Shown: positions 1 to 10,619 of the stretch, in pieces
How positions within the stretch are numbered: position 1 is the first letter of the stretch
Layout of the letters: each line of letters starts with the position of its first letter
Assembly (NCBI GenBank): GCA_029945375.1
Contig: JAQOTE010000018.1
Location: 62,001-126,000, forward strand
Reading direction: 5' to 3'
DNA length: 64,000 nucleotides
Origin: Agaricus subrufescens
Lineage: Eukaryota; Basidiomycota; Agaricomycetes; Agaricales; Agaricaceae
Made by a program: the position numbers and the translations under genes
Notes under the pieces: model-generated
Told to the model about the DNA's origin: nothing
Database searches by the model: none
Seen by the model: the letters and a program-made list of their open reading frames with translations, nothing else

Positions 1-1320
1 GGGTTCGCAATGGGAATAAATGGGGCATTGTGGATCGCTGCGATACAGTAACAGAAGTGGAGTGTTAAATGTATTGAGTAACAACGGCAACCGAAGCACT
101 CGTAGGCTCGTATTCGCTTTTTGCAAGACGCTGTACGGGACGAATCAATGAATGTGAACGTCTCATTTAGGCCACAGAGTCAGCGGCGGACTTCAATTTC
201 AACGTTCAACCAGTCTCGAACTACTCGATCGTTTCAAAATATCCTCTGTGTCTTGTAACTCAATCAAGTAGCGAGAGTTTTCTGGACTCCCAGTTAGAGT
301 CGAGCGGGTTTCCTGAAGGCAAATGTATCCATTCCGGAGCTTACGACGCTCCTTTGTGATCATGCTCGATGTGCTTCCTGAGGGTTTCACAACACGCCTC
401 GTTAATCCCTACTCTGAGACGCCGCCACGACAGTCTTTTAAGCTTGTCATGGATAGTGGAATGTCATCGTCTTCTGCCTCACCCGATCCACGCGGAGGCG
501 AAGATATACTGTGGAGGTAGATTCATCGAAGGATTCTTTGAGGAAGCTGGAAGCTGGAGGAGTTTACAATATGAAATTTGGAATGGCTAGGGGTACGAGG
601 GAGGTTATGGGAGCAAGTCAGTCCATGGGTGATCCCTCTAGGATGGTATCGGCACATAGAAATTCTAGAGTGATCTGAAGATTTTCGCTTCAAATCTCCG
701 AAAGCCAAGAAGTTCGCGGGTACGAGCTATCACTTCCCGGTCTTACAACTGATTAAGCTGGTGCTAAACAGCGTCAGCGTCATCAGTAATAACACCTGCC
801 AGAAGACTCAATCAGGCGACTTCATATCAATGCCTCTAGCGCATGCGAGCACTATAGGCAATCGAACGCTTTTACTCATTCTGCACGCGATCCCTGGAAT
901 ACGAAGTCTAGAATTTGAGCCCATCTGGTAGCTCATTCATGACGACGGTGACCCGCTGGAGATGCAAAGTTCAAGGGACCATAGTTGGGGTGTTTGCTGC
1001 AGTTAAGCAGCGCTGTCCTGACATTAATCTAATAAGAGAATTTATCCTATTCTCTAAGTATGCAAAACTGATGCTGATTGTTTTTTCCCCCAAGAACAGA
1101 ATCAATAATGCAGATTTTGATTTGCGCTCGCCGATCCTTCGAGGTTGTATGTTACCACCTATACAATGAAATAGACCAAGGTTCGTACACGTTTGTCTCT
1201 GACTGATTTACCTCTAGATCCCTTTTTATCTTCATCCAACGCGGCAGCCTCAATCAGCAATTAGAGAATTCTCAAGGTTCGTACATGTTGCCTCTTAGTG
1301 ATTAAATTCTGATCCTCTTC
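1..1320. other. Non-coding or unassigned stretch
   Basis: No convincing gene is visible. Only short open frames without recognisable motifs or supporting splice sites occur on either strand. The last part (about 1180-1320) repeats the short phrase AAGGTTCGTACA twice, which may be degenerate repeat material ahead of the minisatellite. Confidence 0.5.
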
Positions 1321-1324
1321 CTTG

Positions 1325-2505
1325 CATCCCTTTTCACTGCAACCGCCGCGGCCGCCTCCCTCCCTTTCTCAAAATCATCACCTCAACTCCCGCCCCCGTA
1401 TTCAATCATCGCCCTACGCAACAACCACATTTCTCCTCTCCTCATTCCCATCCATCGCCACCGCCTCATCACCGGCCCTTCCCACTTCTCTATCCACTGC
1501 GACTGCCACGACCGCCGTGACGTCCGCCCACTCTCTGTCCAACGTCGACCCCATGCCACGGCCGCTTCTCTATCAATTGCCCTCGCGACCGCCACTCTCC
1601 CTTCCTGCTTGGGCCAAAATCAACACTCTGGCCCTCCCATCTCATCCTCACCCTACGCGACCACGCCTGCACTACCCACCCCTCCTTTGTCTCCATCCAC
1701 CGCGACCATCACTCTCTCTCCCTCAAAAACTACCACCCCGACCCCCCGCCCTATCCTCCTTCACCCCAAACCCCTCCTCCTCGCTGCGCCCACCGCCTAC
1801 CACCCCTCCACCCCTCTTTTCCACCCGCCCTCCCTCTACTACCCCTCCCCTCCTCTTTTCCACCCATCGATCGCGACCACCCCACCACCTGCCCTCCCTC
1901 TTTTCCGCTCACCACGACCACCTCACCGCCCGCCCTCTCTCTTTTCCACCCGCCACGACCACCCCACCACCTGCCCTCCCTCTTTTCCACTCACCGGGAC
2001 CACCTCACCGCCCTCCCTCTCTTTTCCACCCGCCACGACCACCCCACCACCCCCTCCCTCTTTTCCACTCACCGCGACCACCCCACCACCCTCCCCTCTC
2101 TTTCCACCCGCCACGACCACCCCACCACCCTCTTTTCCACCCGCTGCGACCACGCTACCGCCCTCCCTCTCTCAACGCCCATTCACGGCGACCACCCCAC
2201 TACCCGCACCCCCCCTTCTTCGACTCACCGCGACCACCCCACCGCTCTCCTTCCCTCTTTTCCACCCGCCGCGACCACCCCACCGTCTTCCATCTCTCGC
2301 AACCGCCCCACCGCCCACTCTCCCTCTCTCGACACCTGCCGCGACCACCCCGCCGCCCTCCCTCCCTCTCCCAACATCCGCCGCGACCACCTCCCTCTTT
2401 TCCACCTGCCGCGACCGCCCCACCGCCTACCCTTCCTCCCACTCATCCGCCACGACCACCCCACCCTTGTCTCCTGCGTTCAAAACGTTCACGCTTTTCC
2501 TGGCC
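1325..2505. repeat. C-rich minisatellite, unit about 36-42 nt
   Basis: The + strand is almost entirely C, T and A in a degenerate tandem repeat. Its landmarks are CGACCACCCCACC followed by CCCTCCCTCTTTTCCACC, recurring every 36-42 nt, clearest between about 1870 and 2460. Because the unit is stop-poor, long proline/serine/threonine-rich frames stay open in more than one + frame, and glycine/arginine-rich frames on the - strand. Those frames carry no domain, and the longest begins without an ATG, so I read them as by-products of the repeat. It could still supply a low-complexity N-terminus to the small gene that follows, because one frame runs through into it. Confidence 0.8.
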
Positions 2506-2515
2506 GCTTAAATCC

Positions 2516-2937
2516 ATGAACAACCAAAATTTAGTCAATGTCTATCAGATAGAGGTGATGAAAATTGATATCACTAGAAGAAAAGACTTGGAGAGAGCTA
2601 TAGAAAGATCATTGAGACAGGTTTGGCCACAGGTAACAGAATATGTGGCCCAGAACAAGGCCGAAGGCCCTATCTGGGCTCAAATTAGGTGAGCTTTATT
2701 ACGAGTTTTCTACTGAGTACTGAGCATCCTTCTTTTAGGTGTGATTTCCACCATTCGGGTTCTTCAAACTCCCTTCATGCAAGCCTTCGTCTGTACGATA
2801 ACACTTCCCAGCACATCGGAGGCGTTCACGTTCCCAAGGATTCCGAAATATCTGCGTCATTCAAAGGTGGTATAAAGAGGACATCTTATCATGGTGAAAA
2901 GCGGGAGAACTTCGTTTTCTCTGCATTCATTTTTTGA
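2516..2937 (+). CDS. Small protein of unknown function (two exons, 123 aa)
   Basis: I do not recognise this protein. Exon 1 (2516-2688) starts at an ATG just after the minisatellite, and exon 2 is 2739-2937. The 50-nt intron has a GTGAGC donor and a TTTTAG acceptor, and the join keeps the frame for 124 codons including stop. The first exon encodes a charged helical stretch with the sequence RRKDLERAIERSLRQVW. The second encodes a short Ser/His-rich part followed by LRLYDNTSQHIGGVHVPKD. The composition is ordinary protein, in contrast to the low-complexity DNA upstream. The reading frame continues upstream through the minisatellite to an in-frame ATG near 1553, so a longer protein with a Pro-rich N-terminus is possible. 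No signal peptide or membrane segment is visible. Confidence 0.4.
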
Positions 2938-3701
2938 AAATATACCAAGTGTACATAGTTTCTTGGCTGCAATATGTATATATCGAAGTCTATGACTCCG
3001 CGTGATTGACTGATTTCTTACTTGTAAAAAACTCCCAGTATGATACACCGTGTAAAGAACACATAAAATAATGTTGCAGAGGCCCAAGTAAAAAACTGTC
3101 TTCATAACTACTACTGTAATATACAGGAAATAGAGCAGTACTCCAATTTCTGTAAGACCGGAGAAGTCGAAGTACTGCGTTAGATCTCGTTATTGACTGT
3201 TTACTTATTATATGCCAGTAAAAAACGGCACATTCGGTCTCACAGTGTTCTACATCTGGTTCTATACCTACGTTGAGACTCTGCTTTCCTAGAGCTGTGA
3301 ATGACTTCCGTGGTGCGCGGGAAATAGGCACTCCAAAGAAGTGTTCTGAAGATGTGATTTGTTGAATGATACCAATGATTTTGTGGTTATATGCGGTCAT
3401 AATTATGCCGGATGCTCATAAAGCACCACATGTAAATGATTATACTCCAAGACGAACACAAAACACCGTCTATTCTAGTCAATCACGAAAATACTCTTGG
3501 ATAATTCGTTTCAATGGGTTCACTACATCACAAGAATCTTCTGTTCGCATTCAGCATTAACCCGGCATTCTTAATATAATCCTGAATAATATTTGCGGGC
3601 AAACTAGTTGACACCTCAATAAATTTCGGCCTGGCCGCCGTGTGGCCCGAACACCACACCAATCTAGCTGTGTGAATAGAGGCTAATAATATTTCCCAGC
3701 A
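2938..3701. other. Intergenic, upstream of GIKPL copy 1
   Basis: No gene seen. From about 3252 the sequence is nearly the same as 21535 onward, so the upstream region was copied together with the gene. Confidence 0.5.
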
Positions 3702-3709
3702 CTATATAG
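3702..3709 (+). promoter_or_regulatory. TATA-like box of GIKPL copy 1
   Basis: CTATATAG lies about 135 bp before the ATG at 3842. The same element with the same context is at 21993-22000 before copy 4. Inferred from sequence and spacing only. Confidence 0.45.
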
Positions 3710-3841
3710 TTTGGGTCCCCCCACTCGTTGGTTTGGTTTTGTTCGCTCTACTTTCCATCATCAGCATTGCTACCACTCCACTTCTTTTTGTCCCAGACAT
3801 ATCCATTGAAACTCTTCCCTTGCCACTCGGGCCTACGAGTA

Positions 3842-5976
3842 ATGGCAAATTTTGCGAATGCTTTTCCTCTTTCGCTCACAGTGCGAAAGATAATACTACG
3901 TATAATCATTTTGAGCAGCTTATCCTCTTTCCTGATACACATGATAATCGGAGTCATATACTTCCTTGCCCACTCCCATCAGGCTGGCATCCTTAATGTC
4001 GGTGTTACTCTAATCCCGTTATCAGTTATTTTGCATCACCTCCTTATGTAAGTTGGCATGTATAATTCAACTGTTTCTATCCTGCCAACTGATCTTCGTT
4101 ACCTGTATGAGTAGACTTTGGCCAAGAAAGAGATGGTCAGTCAGATCCGATTTCATATATTCTGCTATCGAATTTGGGATGGGTGAGTCCACTTATCGCA
4201 TGATGAAGGGCAGTTTTTGACCACGTTGAGTTTCCATATACTCCAGTTACAGGATACTTAGTTATTACCGTCATAGTATTCGGGCCAATCACTGCTGGCT
4301 TGACGAGTTTACTGTCAGCAGCATTCCTTTGGCTATCTATTGGTGCTTCTTTCTTTCTTACATTCTGGGGGCTGTGTGCCTCGCGTTATCAGACATTCCG
4401 GTCTACATATGATTTTATGGCAAATCACGATGGTACTAGAGTAAACGTGGGGAGATCGACCACTGGGTTGTTATGCTTTCTCATTGGGGAGAATATTTTT
4501 AGAAGGAGGTTTAGGTCAGTCTTTCTTGTCTTTGTTTTGTTCTCGAGAAGATAGATCCTGATTAGGTTTTCTCTTTCTTGTTCTCAGAACGGATGGGGTA
4601 TTTGTTAGAGGACTGAGGGCTGTAATATCCATGCTCTGCCTTCTTGGGATGGTAACGGTTGGATACCTGGTTTTGATCGTTCAACCATTTTGGCAGCAGC
4701 AAGGGTACTTCCGGAAAATGCAGAGCATTGACTCATTTGAAATGCACTCTCTCAGTGAGAATGCGATAGTGGTAGCAGGCGTTGGTGAGTCCCCTAGTTG
4801 CTGGATTACACCTATTTAATGATAGTATCGTTTGCAGAAGTAGGGAGTTCGAATCTTGTGTCTAATAATGATATTGATCTGGACATTACATGGCAACCTA
4901 CATCACAACATGGTATGTTGTAAATCACCCTGGATTGTCAGTGAACAATAAGCTTATCTTGCTCTTAGTTCTATGTGATCCTCATGACGTATCACGATTT
5001 GTTTGTAACGTGACTTCTCCATGGTCCAACTTCTCACCCGAAGCTCTTGTTGTCAAAGTCAATTATACACGTGCATTACAACACTTCTCGATGCCATCAC
5101 TTCGAAGTGTCCTATACCTGGGCTTTGTCAATGGTACCCAAAGACCTGAAGATGGCGATTTTGACACTGTACTCGTACAGTTGTATCCAAGTTCTCATCT
5201 CTTCGGCACAATATTTTACTCCTTCAAAGACGTATATATGAAATCAGTTGACCTCATGTTCGGAATACCTCAGGTCCGTGGCCAACGTAATTTCCCCTGC
5301 CTGTTTTATTGATTTACTAGTGAGACAGTTCGATGAACGTCTAGTTGCAAATGTCCAGGACCTTGTACCCGACCCTTTATTCTCAGCTTCAGAGGCAGAC
5401 ACTACCAACACAGCGACGTTAAGACTGACATATCAAAGTGTACAAACTAGATATGGACTTGAGAGAGAGTATTCTAGTCATTCGGTACTCAATGGTTTCG
5501 CAACATTCGGAGGTGTATGGACCTCTGTCAGTGGTGTTTTTGCAACATTATTTGGATGTAAATTAATGTTGGTTCTTTTTGGTGAGGGCACCCGTTTCTC
5601 CAGGACAAGGTTATAGTTTTTGACTCCGGGTACAGGCATCAAACCATTGTCAATATATGGCCTGGTTCACCTATTTCAACGTCGCAGATCACTCGTTGAT
5701 AGTGGATATACACTTTCTGCGGAAGAACAACGACAGATCATTGCTGTATTGCGAGAGCATCTTCTTGACAATGATGACGATAATGGCGAATTGAGTAGGG
5801 AAAATGCCGAAGACGAAGCGCGAGAAGATGGAGGAAGTATGCATCCTGTGGAGGAGCAAGGCAAGGACAATGACGTGTCGCGAGAACGTCTTCTAGATGG
5901 CAGTAACAGCAACATAGAGAGGAACGAAGACTTGGAGTTGAGGAGCCTCCGTGACACAGTGCATCTGCATCAATAG
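3842..5976 (+). CDS. GIKPL-family multi-pass membrane protein, copy 1 (570 aa)
   Basis: Unknown function; I cannot place it in a named family. Exons: 3842-4047, 4115-4182, 4247-4514, 4588-4784, 4838-4912, 4969-5273, 5329-5581, 5636-5976, giving 571 codons including stop. Exon 1 has two hydrophobic segments (residues about 15-35 and 48-66). Exon 3 adds two more, with LWLSIGASFFLTFWGL in the second, and exon 4 one more (AVISMLCLLGMVTVGYLVLI). A domain of about 200 residues with N-glycosylation sites and a conserved cysteine pair (C...VCNVTSP) follows. Exon 7 ends in a last membrane segment (FGCKLMLVLFG), and exon 8 is an acidic tail starting GIKPLSIYGLVHLFQRRRSL. The ATG is the first in frame and matches the start seen in the other copies. 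Copy 4 is its duplicate. Confidence 0.85.
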
Positions 5977-6409
5977 CGGTGATTGGTTTTGGGTACTCTC
6001 AGCTAATATCATATCGTATAATCGTGATGGCCCTTGCAATGATTGAAAGCGAATGCGATTGAGCCAGATAGCAAAATGGTGTATTTTTGGCACGGAGAGG
6101 GGTGACTGACAGTGACATACGAACGTAGCCATTGGAACTGAACGTCAAAGTCTGACCTGATAGCTGCGCGTTGTTGATGGGACATCAGTTGGGGATGGTG
6201 TCGGCGCAGCAACGCAGCAGTCATACTCGGGATAGGATGGGTTTTATGCAGGCCCCAGGGTGCACCTTCCTCAAAACAGGCCTCCGACGTTAAGACCAGA
6301 CATCTGAAGATGACGTGAGAAGGACCGTTAAGTAACCTCGCAATCGCAATCGAGTATCTGATACACTATTTGACACACCATGACTCGTCACAGACTTTGT
6401 CTCGAAGAG

Positions 6410-6660
6410 AAGTACCCATCTTGCTTGGTTTCTCCTGCTGGTCGCCAGCGTGGTTCACACCCTTTCTTCCAACAAACATCTACGCCCAGCACTCCGATAC
6501 CGCCCTCTTCCACCTCTACTTTCAGAATGCCTCTACTCTCCCTGCTGCTCTCGAAAAAAACTCGACCATCTCTATTCACCGCTTCTGAAGATCTCTGGAC
6601 TGCTTTCCTGAATAGTTTTTGTAGTGCTATCTGTATGTTCCTCTGCTTTTGCATCTGCGG
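6410..6660 (+). pseudogene. F-box gene relic (N-terminal third)
   Basis: A short frame reads AWFTPFLPTNIYAQHSDTAL and LYFQNASTLPAAL. It aligns with the part of the intact F-box genes at 24920 and 29972 that follows the CSHWRQV motif (WSTPLLW...IAQHSDAALSRLYF). Upstream and downstream parts of the gene are missing or out of frame, and the frame stops early. It follows GIKPL copy 1 directly, in the same place where a C-terminal F-box relic follows copy 4. Confidence 0.65.
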
Positions 6661-6689
6661 CTGCTTCTGACGTTGTTAGTGACACCTTG

Positions 6690-7575
6690 ACAAAAACTTA
6701 TAGCCTTTATCTCTTCCGCAGTCAATTGACCATCTTGGTTCCCAATGTCTCCAGACGTTGCGATCAGCCATGTCGGCACTCTGATCTCCTCTTTCGGCAG
6801 ATCAGGATGTCGGATACGGGAATGATGGAGGGATGAACTTTTGGGGATGAGTGAGGGTGTGAGTAGAGGATAGCGTTCGAGATTCATGGCATAATCTGAT
6901 GGTGACTGCTTCTTGTACTCGTATGCCTGTCTTCTTTCTCGTTGGAGAGGTAGTAGCGGTCAACCAAAGCATTCCAGATATGCTTGTTGTTTTCGTGCGA
7001 CTGCTATGAGCGGTGCCTCTGTACTATCGTTTATTATAGTCTCGATTAGTTTGAGAAAGATTTATGGGGGAAAGTGAGGGGAGAAAGTGAAAGTGAAAGT
7101 GAGATTAACGTCCACAGGCCCCCGTTGACATCAAGCTGTGACCTCCTCCTGTAACACACATGCAGCCGGGCATCTGGACCGACGCAGAAGCCTTCATCGT
7201 CGGACAACGGAACACTCGTCTTTCCTGTTATCTGGACCAGGTCGTCGGCATGAGGAGGGCTTCTTCGCACCGTTGTCTAACAAAGCCGAGCAGTCATAAA
7301 TGTTGGGCATAGGTAGGCCACAGGCATGGAGGAAGTGCATTGTGGCCACTTTGCTGGCGATGGTGTAGGGCTTGGGGACTGTGATGGGTATGGGATGTGG
7401 GCTACCATCTAGAAGCCGTCATGCATGGTGATGAGGAAAATCCGGTTGAGGCCGCCCTCGGCGAGCTTCACGAATGTGTCAACGCCTTGAGATGTCTGCC
7501 CAACAGACTGCGCCGTGAGTCGACAAAGCTCGCCAACCTCAAAGTTTGCGCTCTGCAAGTAGAACTTCATGGTTG
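6690..7575 (-). pseudogene. APH-like phosphotransferase (kinase-fold) pseudogene
   Basis: Read on the - strand, fragments appear in the order expected for the fungal aminoglycoside-phosphotransferase-like family. About 7570-7310 gives FVKLAEGGLNRIFLITMHDGF, a stop, then VAHIPYP, the family's glycine-rich nucleotide-binding start. About 7270-7100 gives HADDLVQITGKTSVPLSDDE, GFCVGPDARL and RRSQLDV. About 7030-6790 gives AYLECFG, a stop, PLLPLQRERR, then SPSDYAMNLERY and RIRHPDLP, near the family's catalytic region. In-frame stops, missing pieces between the blocks and loss of the C-terminus show it is dead. Family assignment is from remembered motif order; a profile search would settle it. Confidence 0.7.
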
Positions 7576-7699
7576 ACACTGAGAACGAGAAGATTCGCCG
7601 GAGAATGTGATGACAAGAGAAACCTGGAGAAGAGCCCTGAACGTCCTAAAGAGTACAGCACAGAAGTATGTGCGCAGAGTTTTGGAAAGGGGGATCAAA

Positions 7700-9260
7700 A
7701 GACTGGCCAAGTGCAAGGATGAAAAACAAACGCACCTTGCGCTCTCGACTCACAGCCAGCCTGACAAGCAAACCATCCCGACTTTGAGGCCGGCCTGCCG
7801 TAAGTGTGTGTCGAGCTATGCGCACTTGTGATTATGTCACGAACCCATTTAACAATCCTGAGAATTCTTGTCACGCTGTGACCGCCTCCATCAAAGCAGA
7901 AGCCTTCGTCATCGTGCAGCGGAATGCCCGCCCTGTCTGCTAGGTTGGCGAGGTCGTCAGCATGATAGAGGCTTCCATCAGCCGGAATCATGCGAGATTC
8001 CAACTCAACAATCTGGCGCAAGACGTAAGCAATAACCGGCCGTCCGCGCATCGCCGAGCTTCTCTGCTTCAAGGCTGCCTGTTCTCAGCCACTCTCCCCA
8101 AATAGGCGCAATCCCAACTGTCTTTTTCTGCCTTGTTGCCACATTGCAAGACATTCTGCACACTCGGGTTCCTCGAATTCTCGCAGTATCGGGATCTTGA
8201 TGCGTCTCTGCAACTATACCATTCGATTTCTTGAACGAAGTAAAAATAGCACTCGCTTCTTGAAGGCCAGTTGAACCAACTATGCAAACTACGCCACTAA
8301 AGGTAACATTCCAATTTGAAATGTTTCAGCTCGGTCCTCACCCCCAACTTTCACCTAGGTCCATGTTTGTGACATTCTCTACTCTAGTTATATGCGCGCT
8401 CGATCTCTAATCTGCCCGCCTGCAATTTGTTATTCCTCAATGTAATGTTGGGTTTGGGGACTTTCAACGCGATATATCATGCTAATTTGGATTACCATGC
8501 AGTTCACCACCACAAATACCGTCTCAAACTGCTTCTCAAAAGTCCACTTATTCGACATTCGGCTCCGTTTTCGGGGAGAGTGAAATTATTTAGATATTTG
8601 AAGGCCGGTGTATGGACGTTGGAGGCGTTTAGACAGGAGAGCAAGTGCGTTGGTCGTGACGTGCTTGTTGCAGCGTCTATTGTTACATTCAATAATTCAT
8701 TTTCGTCTGGACAGGGTGTTAGACATCTTGTTAGTGGTGAACGGTCATCAACTCGCTCTCGAGACAAGGTTCTCAAGTGCAATTCGAATGCTGGATGATG
8801 GTGAATTGATGTGTATGACCTTTTGCGTAGCGCAACTTGAATTGAACCACCTGGTGTTAAATGTGAGGAGTGAGGCTCATGAGCGGTTATTAATTGAGTG
8901 GGACTAACTGGAAAAGATCCTGAGTAGGAGAGCTGAAGTTTCCGGAGCTCACAGGCGGTGGTAACCCAGAATGGGTGGGGTATGGCAGTAATAATGTGAG
9001 TAATATGATTGACTTAACAGTGGTGTGCAAGGTAATCATGACCACATACCAGAATACCACAAGCCACGATCGATTGTCCTGCTGTTGGTGGGTGACCTCA
9101 AGCTCAGGTTTCTAGTAAGTTGGATAATCTCTCAAGATGATTTAGTTAAGAGCTATTTTTCTATAGGACACGACATTAACGAACGAAAATCACGGATATT
9201 ACTCAAAGCTTCCGGTGCGGTCTGACCGAAGCACAGCATTGACCCGAATATATCACGAGA
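7700..9260. repeat. Degenerate duplicated block A (partner about 17000-18390)
   Basis: Long diverged stretches match the second block in order. Examples are the phrase AGACATTCTGCACNC followed by TTCGAATTCTCGCAG (about 8148 and 17472), CGGAGCTCAC.GGCGGTGGT (about 8942 and 18053), and the run around 8620-8700 matching 17764-17830. Indels are frequent. Both blocks contain APH-like kinase debris on the - strand. Confidence 0.65.
7750..8100 (-). pseudogene. APH-like kinase fragment
   Basis: The - strand encodes YVLRQIVELESRMIPADGSL followed by YHADDLANLADRAGIPLHDD and EGFC, then loses similarity. This is the same module as in the neighbouring relic (HADDL ... DDEGFC), preceded by the LRQIVELES helix typical of fungal APH-like proteins. 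Neither the nucleotide-binding start nor the catalytic part is attached. It lies in duplicated block A. Confidence 0.65.
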
Positions 9261-9274
9261 GTGTACATCTGGTG

Positions 9275-9390
9275 TACATCTAGTTCCTTCTGTGTAGACC
9301 GAAATCGAAGCATGCTGTACTTTAAATCGCCACTATCTAGCCAATGAACTTCTACTCTTCCTATTAGTCACAATCGTTCATGTAAGGACA
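9275..9390 (+). repeat. Duplicated flank (partner about 29590-29705)
   Basis: The stretch from AGTTCCTTCTGTGTAGAC to the AACTTCTACTCTTC region resembles the spacer between GIKPL copy 5 and the F-box gene at 29972. The F-box relic that follows therefore probably arrived with its upstream spacer. Confidence 0.5.
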
Positions 9391-9581
9391 GACCGTTATT
9401 ATAATCATGGAAGGCGGTGGACTACCTTCTTCAAATCTGTTGAGAAGAATCTGAATGTGAAGAACTTTTGATCATCAAAGGATAATGCACGTGAAGGCAC
9501 TAGTGTGTTTGAGCTGCGCGCTGCGCAGTGGAAAGGTATCCATAGTGAGAGAAAGGCACGGTGCAGGGTGGTATCCTGCAT

Positions 9582-10300
9582 GAATCTTTCTTCTATTCCT
9601 GAAGGCACCTGTTCGACGTCGACAGGAGATTTTGTGGTCCTGGCAGAGGTCGCACACCCAGACTCGGAACTGGTAGTCAACGCTCCAGCTATTGGTATTC
9701 TACCACCGGAGATCCTCGCCGTCGTTCTCCACTATGCCATCCAAGAGCTCCCCTTGGCGTTCAACTCCGTTTGCACCAGAAAACAAACTCGTCTGCTCTC
9801 ACTGGCGACAGGTAGCATGGTCAACACCCTTGCTCTGGACCTACATCGACCCCATCCCTATCCGTCCCAAGGCACAGCACATTAATGCTGTCCTTCTTCG
9901 CCTCTACTTCAAAAACTCCGGCGCCCTCCCTGGACCGCCTCTCGCCGCATACACCCTATAGCCGCTGATTCATATGATCTTGGTTGTTTGTTCCTCGATG
10001 CGTCCTTACATTCCACGTCAGATCGTTCTTTTTCAACTCGTTCACTTGCATCTTCACTTGCATCTAGTATCACACATTCACCCCTCCCACGTGCTGGAGA
10101 AGCTGCAATTGACTATTTCATCAGTGACGCTGCTGTTGATGATTGTTATTGGTCCTCCCATTCCCGTCTTCAAGAAGTGACTGTTGAACTTTGTGACTCC
10201 GATGACGATATTGGGGAGCAGGAGCGTACGATTGTTAGGATCGTGAAGGAAAGCGGACTGAAGTTAGAGGTCATTACAGACACGTGTAGTGCGTGTTCAA
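9582..10300 (+). pseudogene. F-box gene relic with large internal deletion
   Basis: The start resembles the intact genes (IGILPPEILAVVLHYAI at about 9690-9745). A frameshift then separates it from VCSHWRQVAWSTPLLWTYI at about 9780-9850 and LLRLYFKNSGALPGPP. The next recognisable part is already the C-terminal end: DYFISDAAVDDCYWSSHSRL at about 10110-10170 and IVRIVKESGLKLEV. Roughly 1.1 kb of the central leucine-rich region is missing. Frameshift, stop and deletion make a working protein unlikely. Confidence 0.75.
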
Positions 10301-10619
10301 GGGTAGTCGTGATTCATAGCAAGGGGCCATTTATTTACCGGTTTCAAATATTGCTTCCTTTGTGTCTGGACTGAAGTTGTAAAGACGCCAATCAGGAATA
10401 CATATATCCTAAACACGTTCGTTCAATGCGGGTTGATGTCATATACAAGTTTGATTGTTCGATATTCTCGAAGCGTGTCATTGGTGTGCCGGAGAGGACA
10501 CACTGACAAGGGACGTCCACCAATGTGGCTCTCGCAAGACAGCAACAGCAGTCCCACACGGCTGTTGTTTCTGGAGAAATGAGCTAGAAGGAGGCCGTGT
10601 GAGTTTTCGTGTTCATGGT

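Larger units (their letters stand above)
3252..6198 (+). repeat. Segmental duplication, copy 1 (partner 21535-24491)
   Basis: About 2.95 kb containing promoter, complete gene and 3' flank recurs at 21535-24491 in the same orientation. Similarity starts at the phrase ATACCTACGTTGAGACTCTG and ends just after GATAGCTGCGCGTTGTTGATG. Beyond these points the two loci differ, except that both continue into F-box remnants. All eight exons have the same lengths in both copies. Confidence 0.85.

Noticed and set aside
1751..2464. Several Gly/Arg-rich open frames on the - strand opposite the minisatellite
   Set aside because: They are low-complexity mirror images of the repeat with no domain; the repeat lacks stops in these frames.
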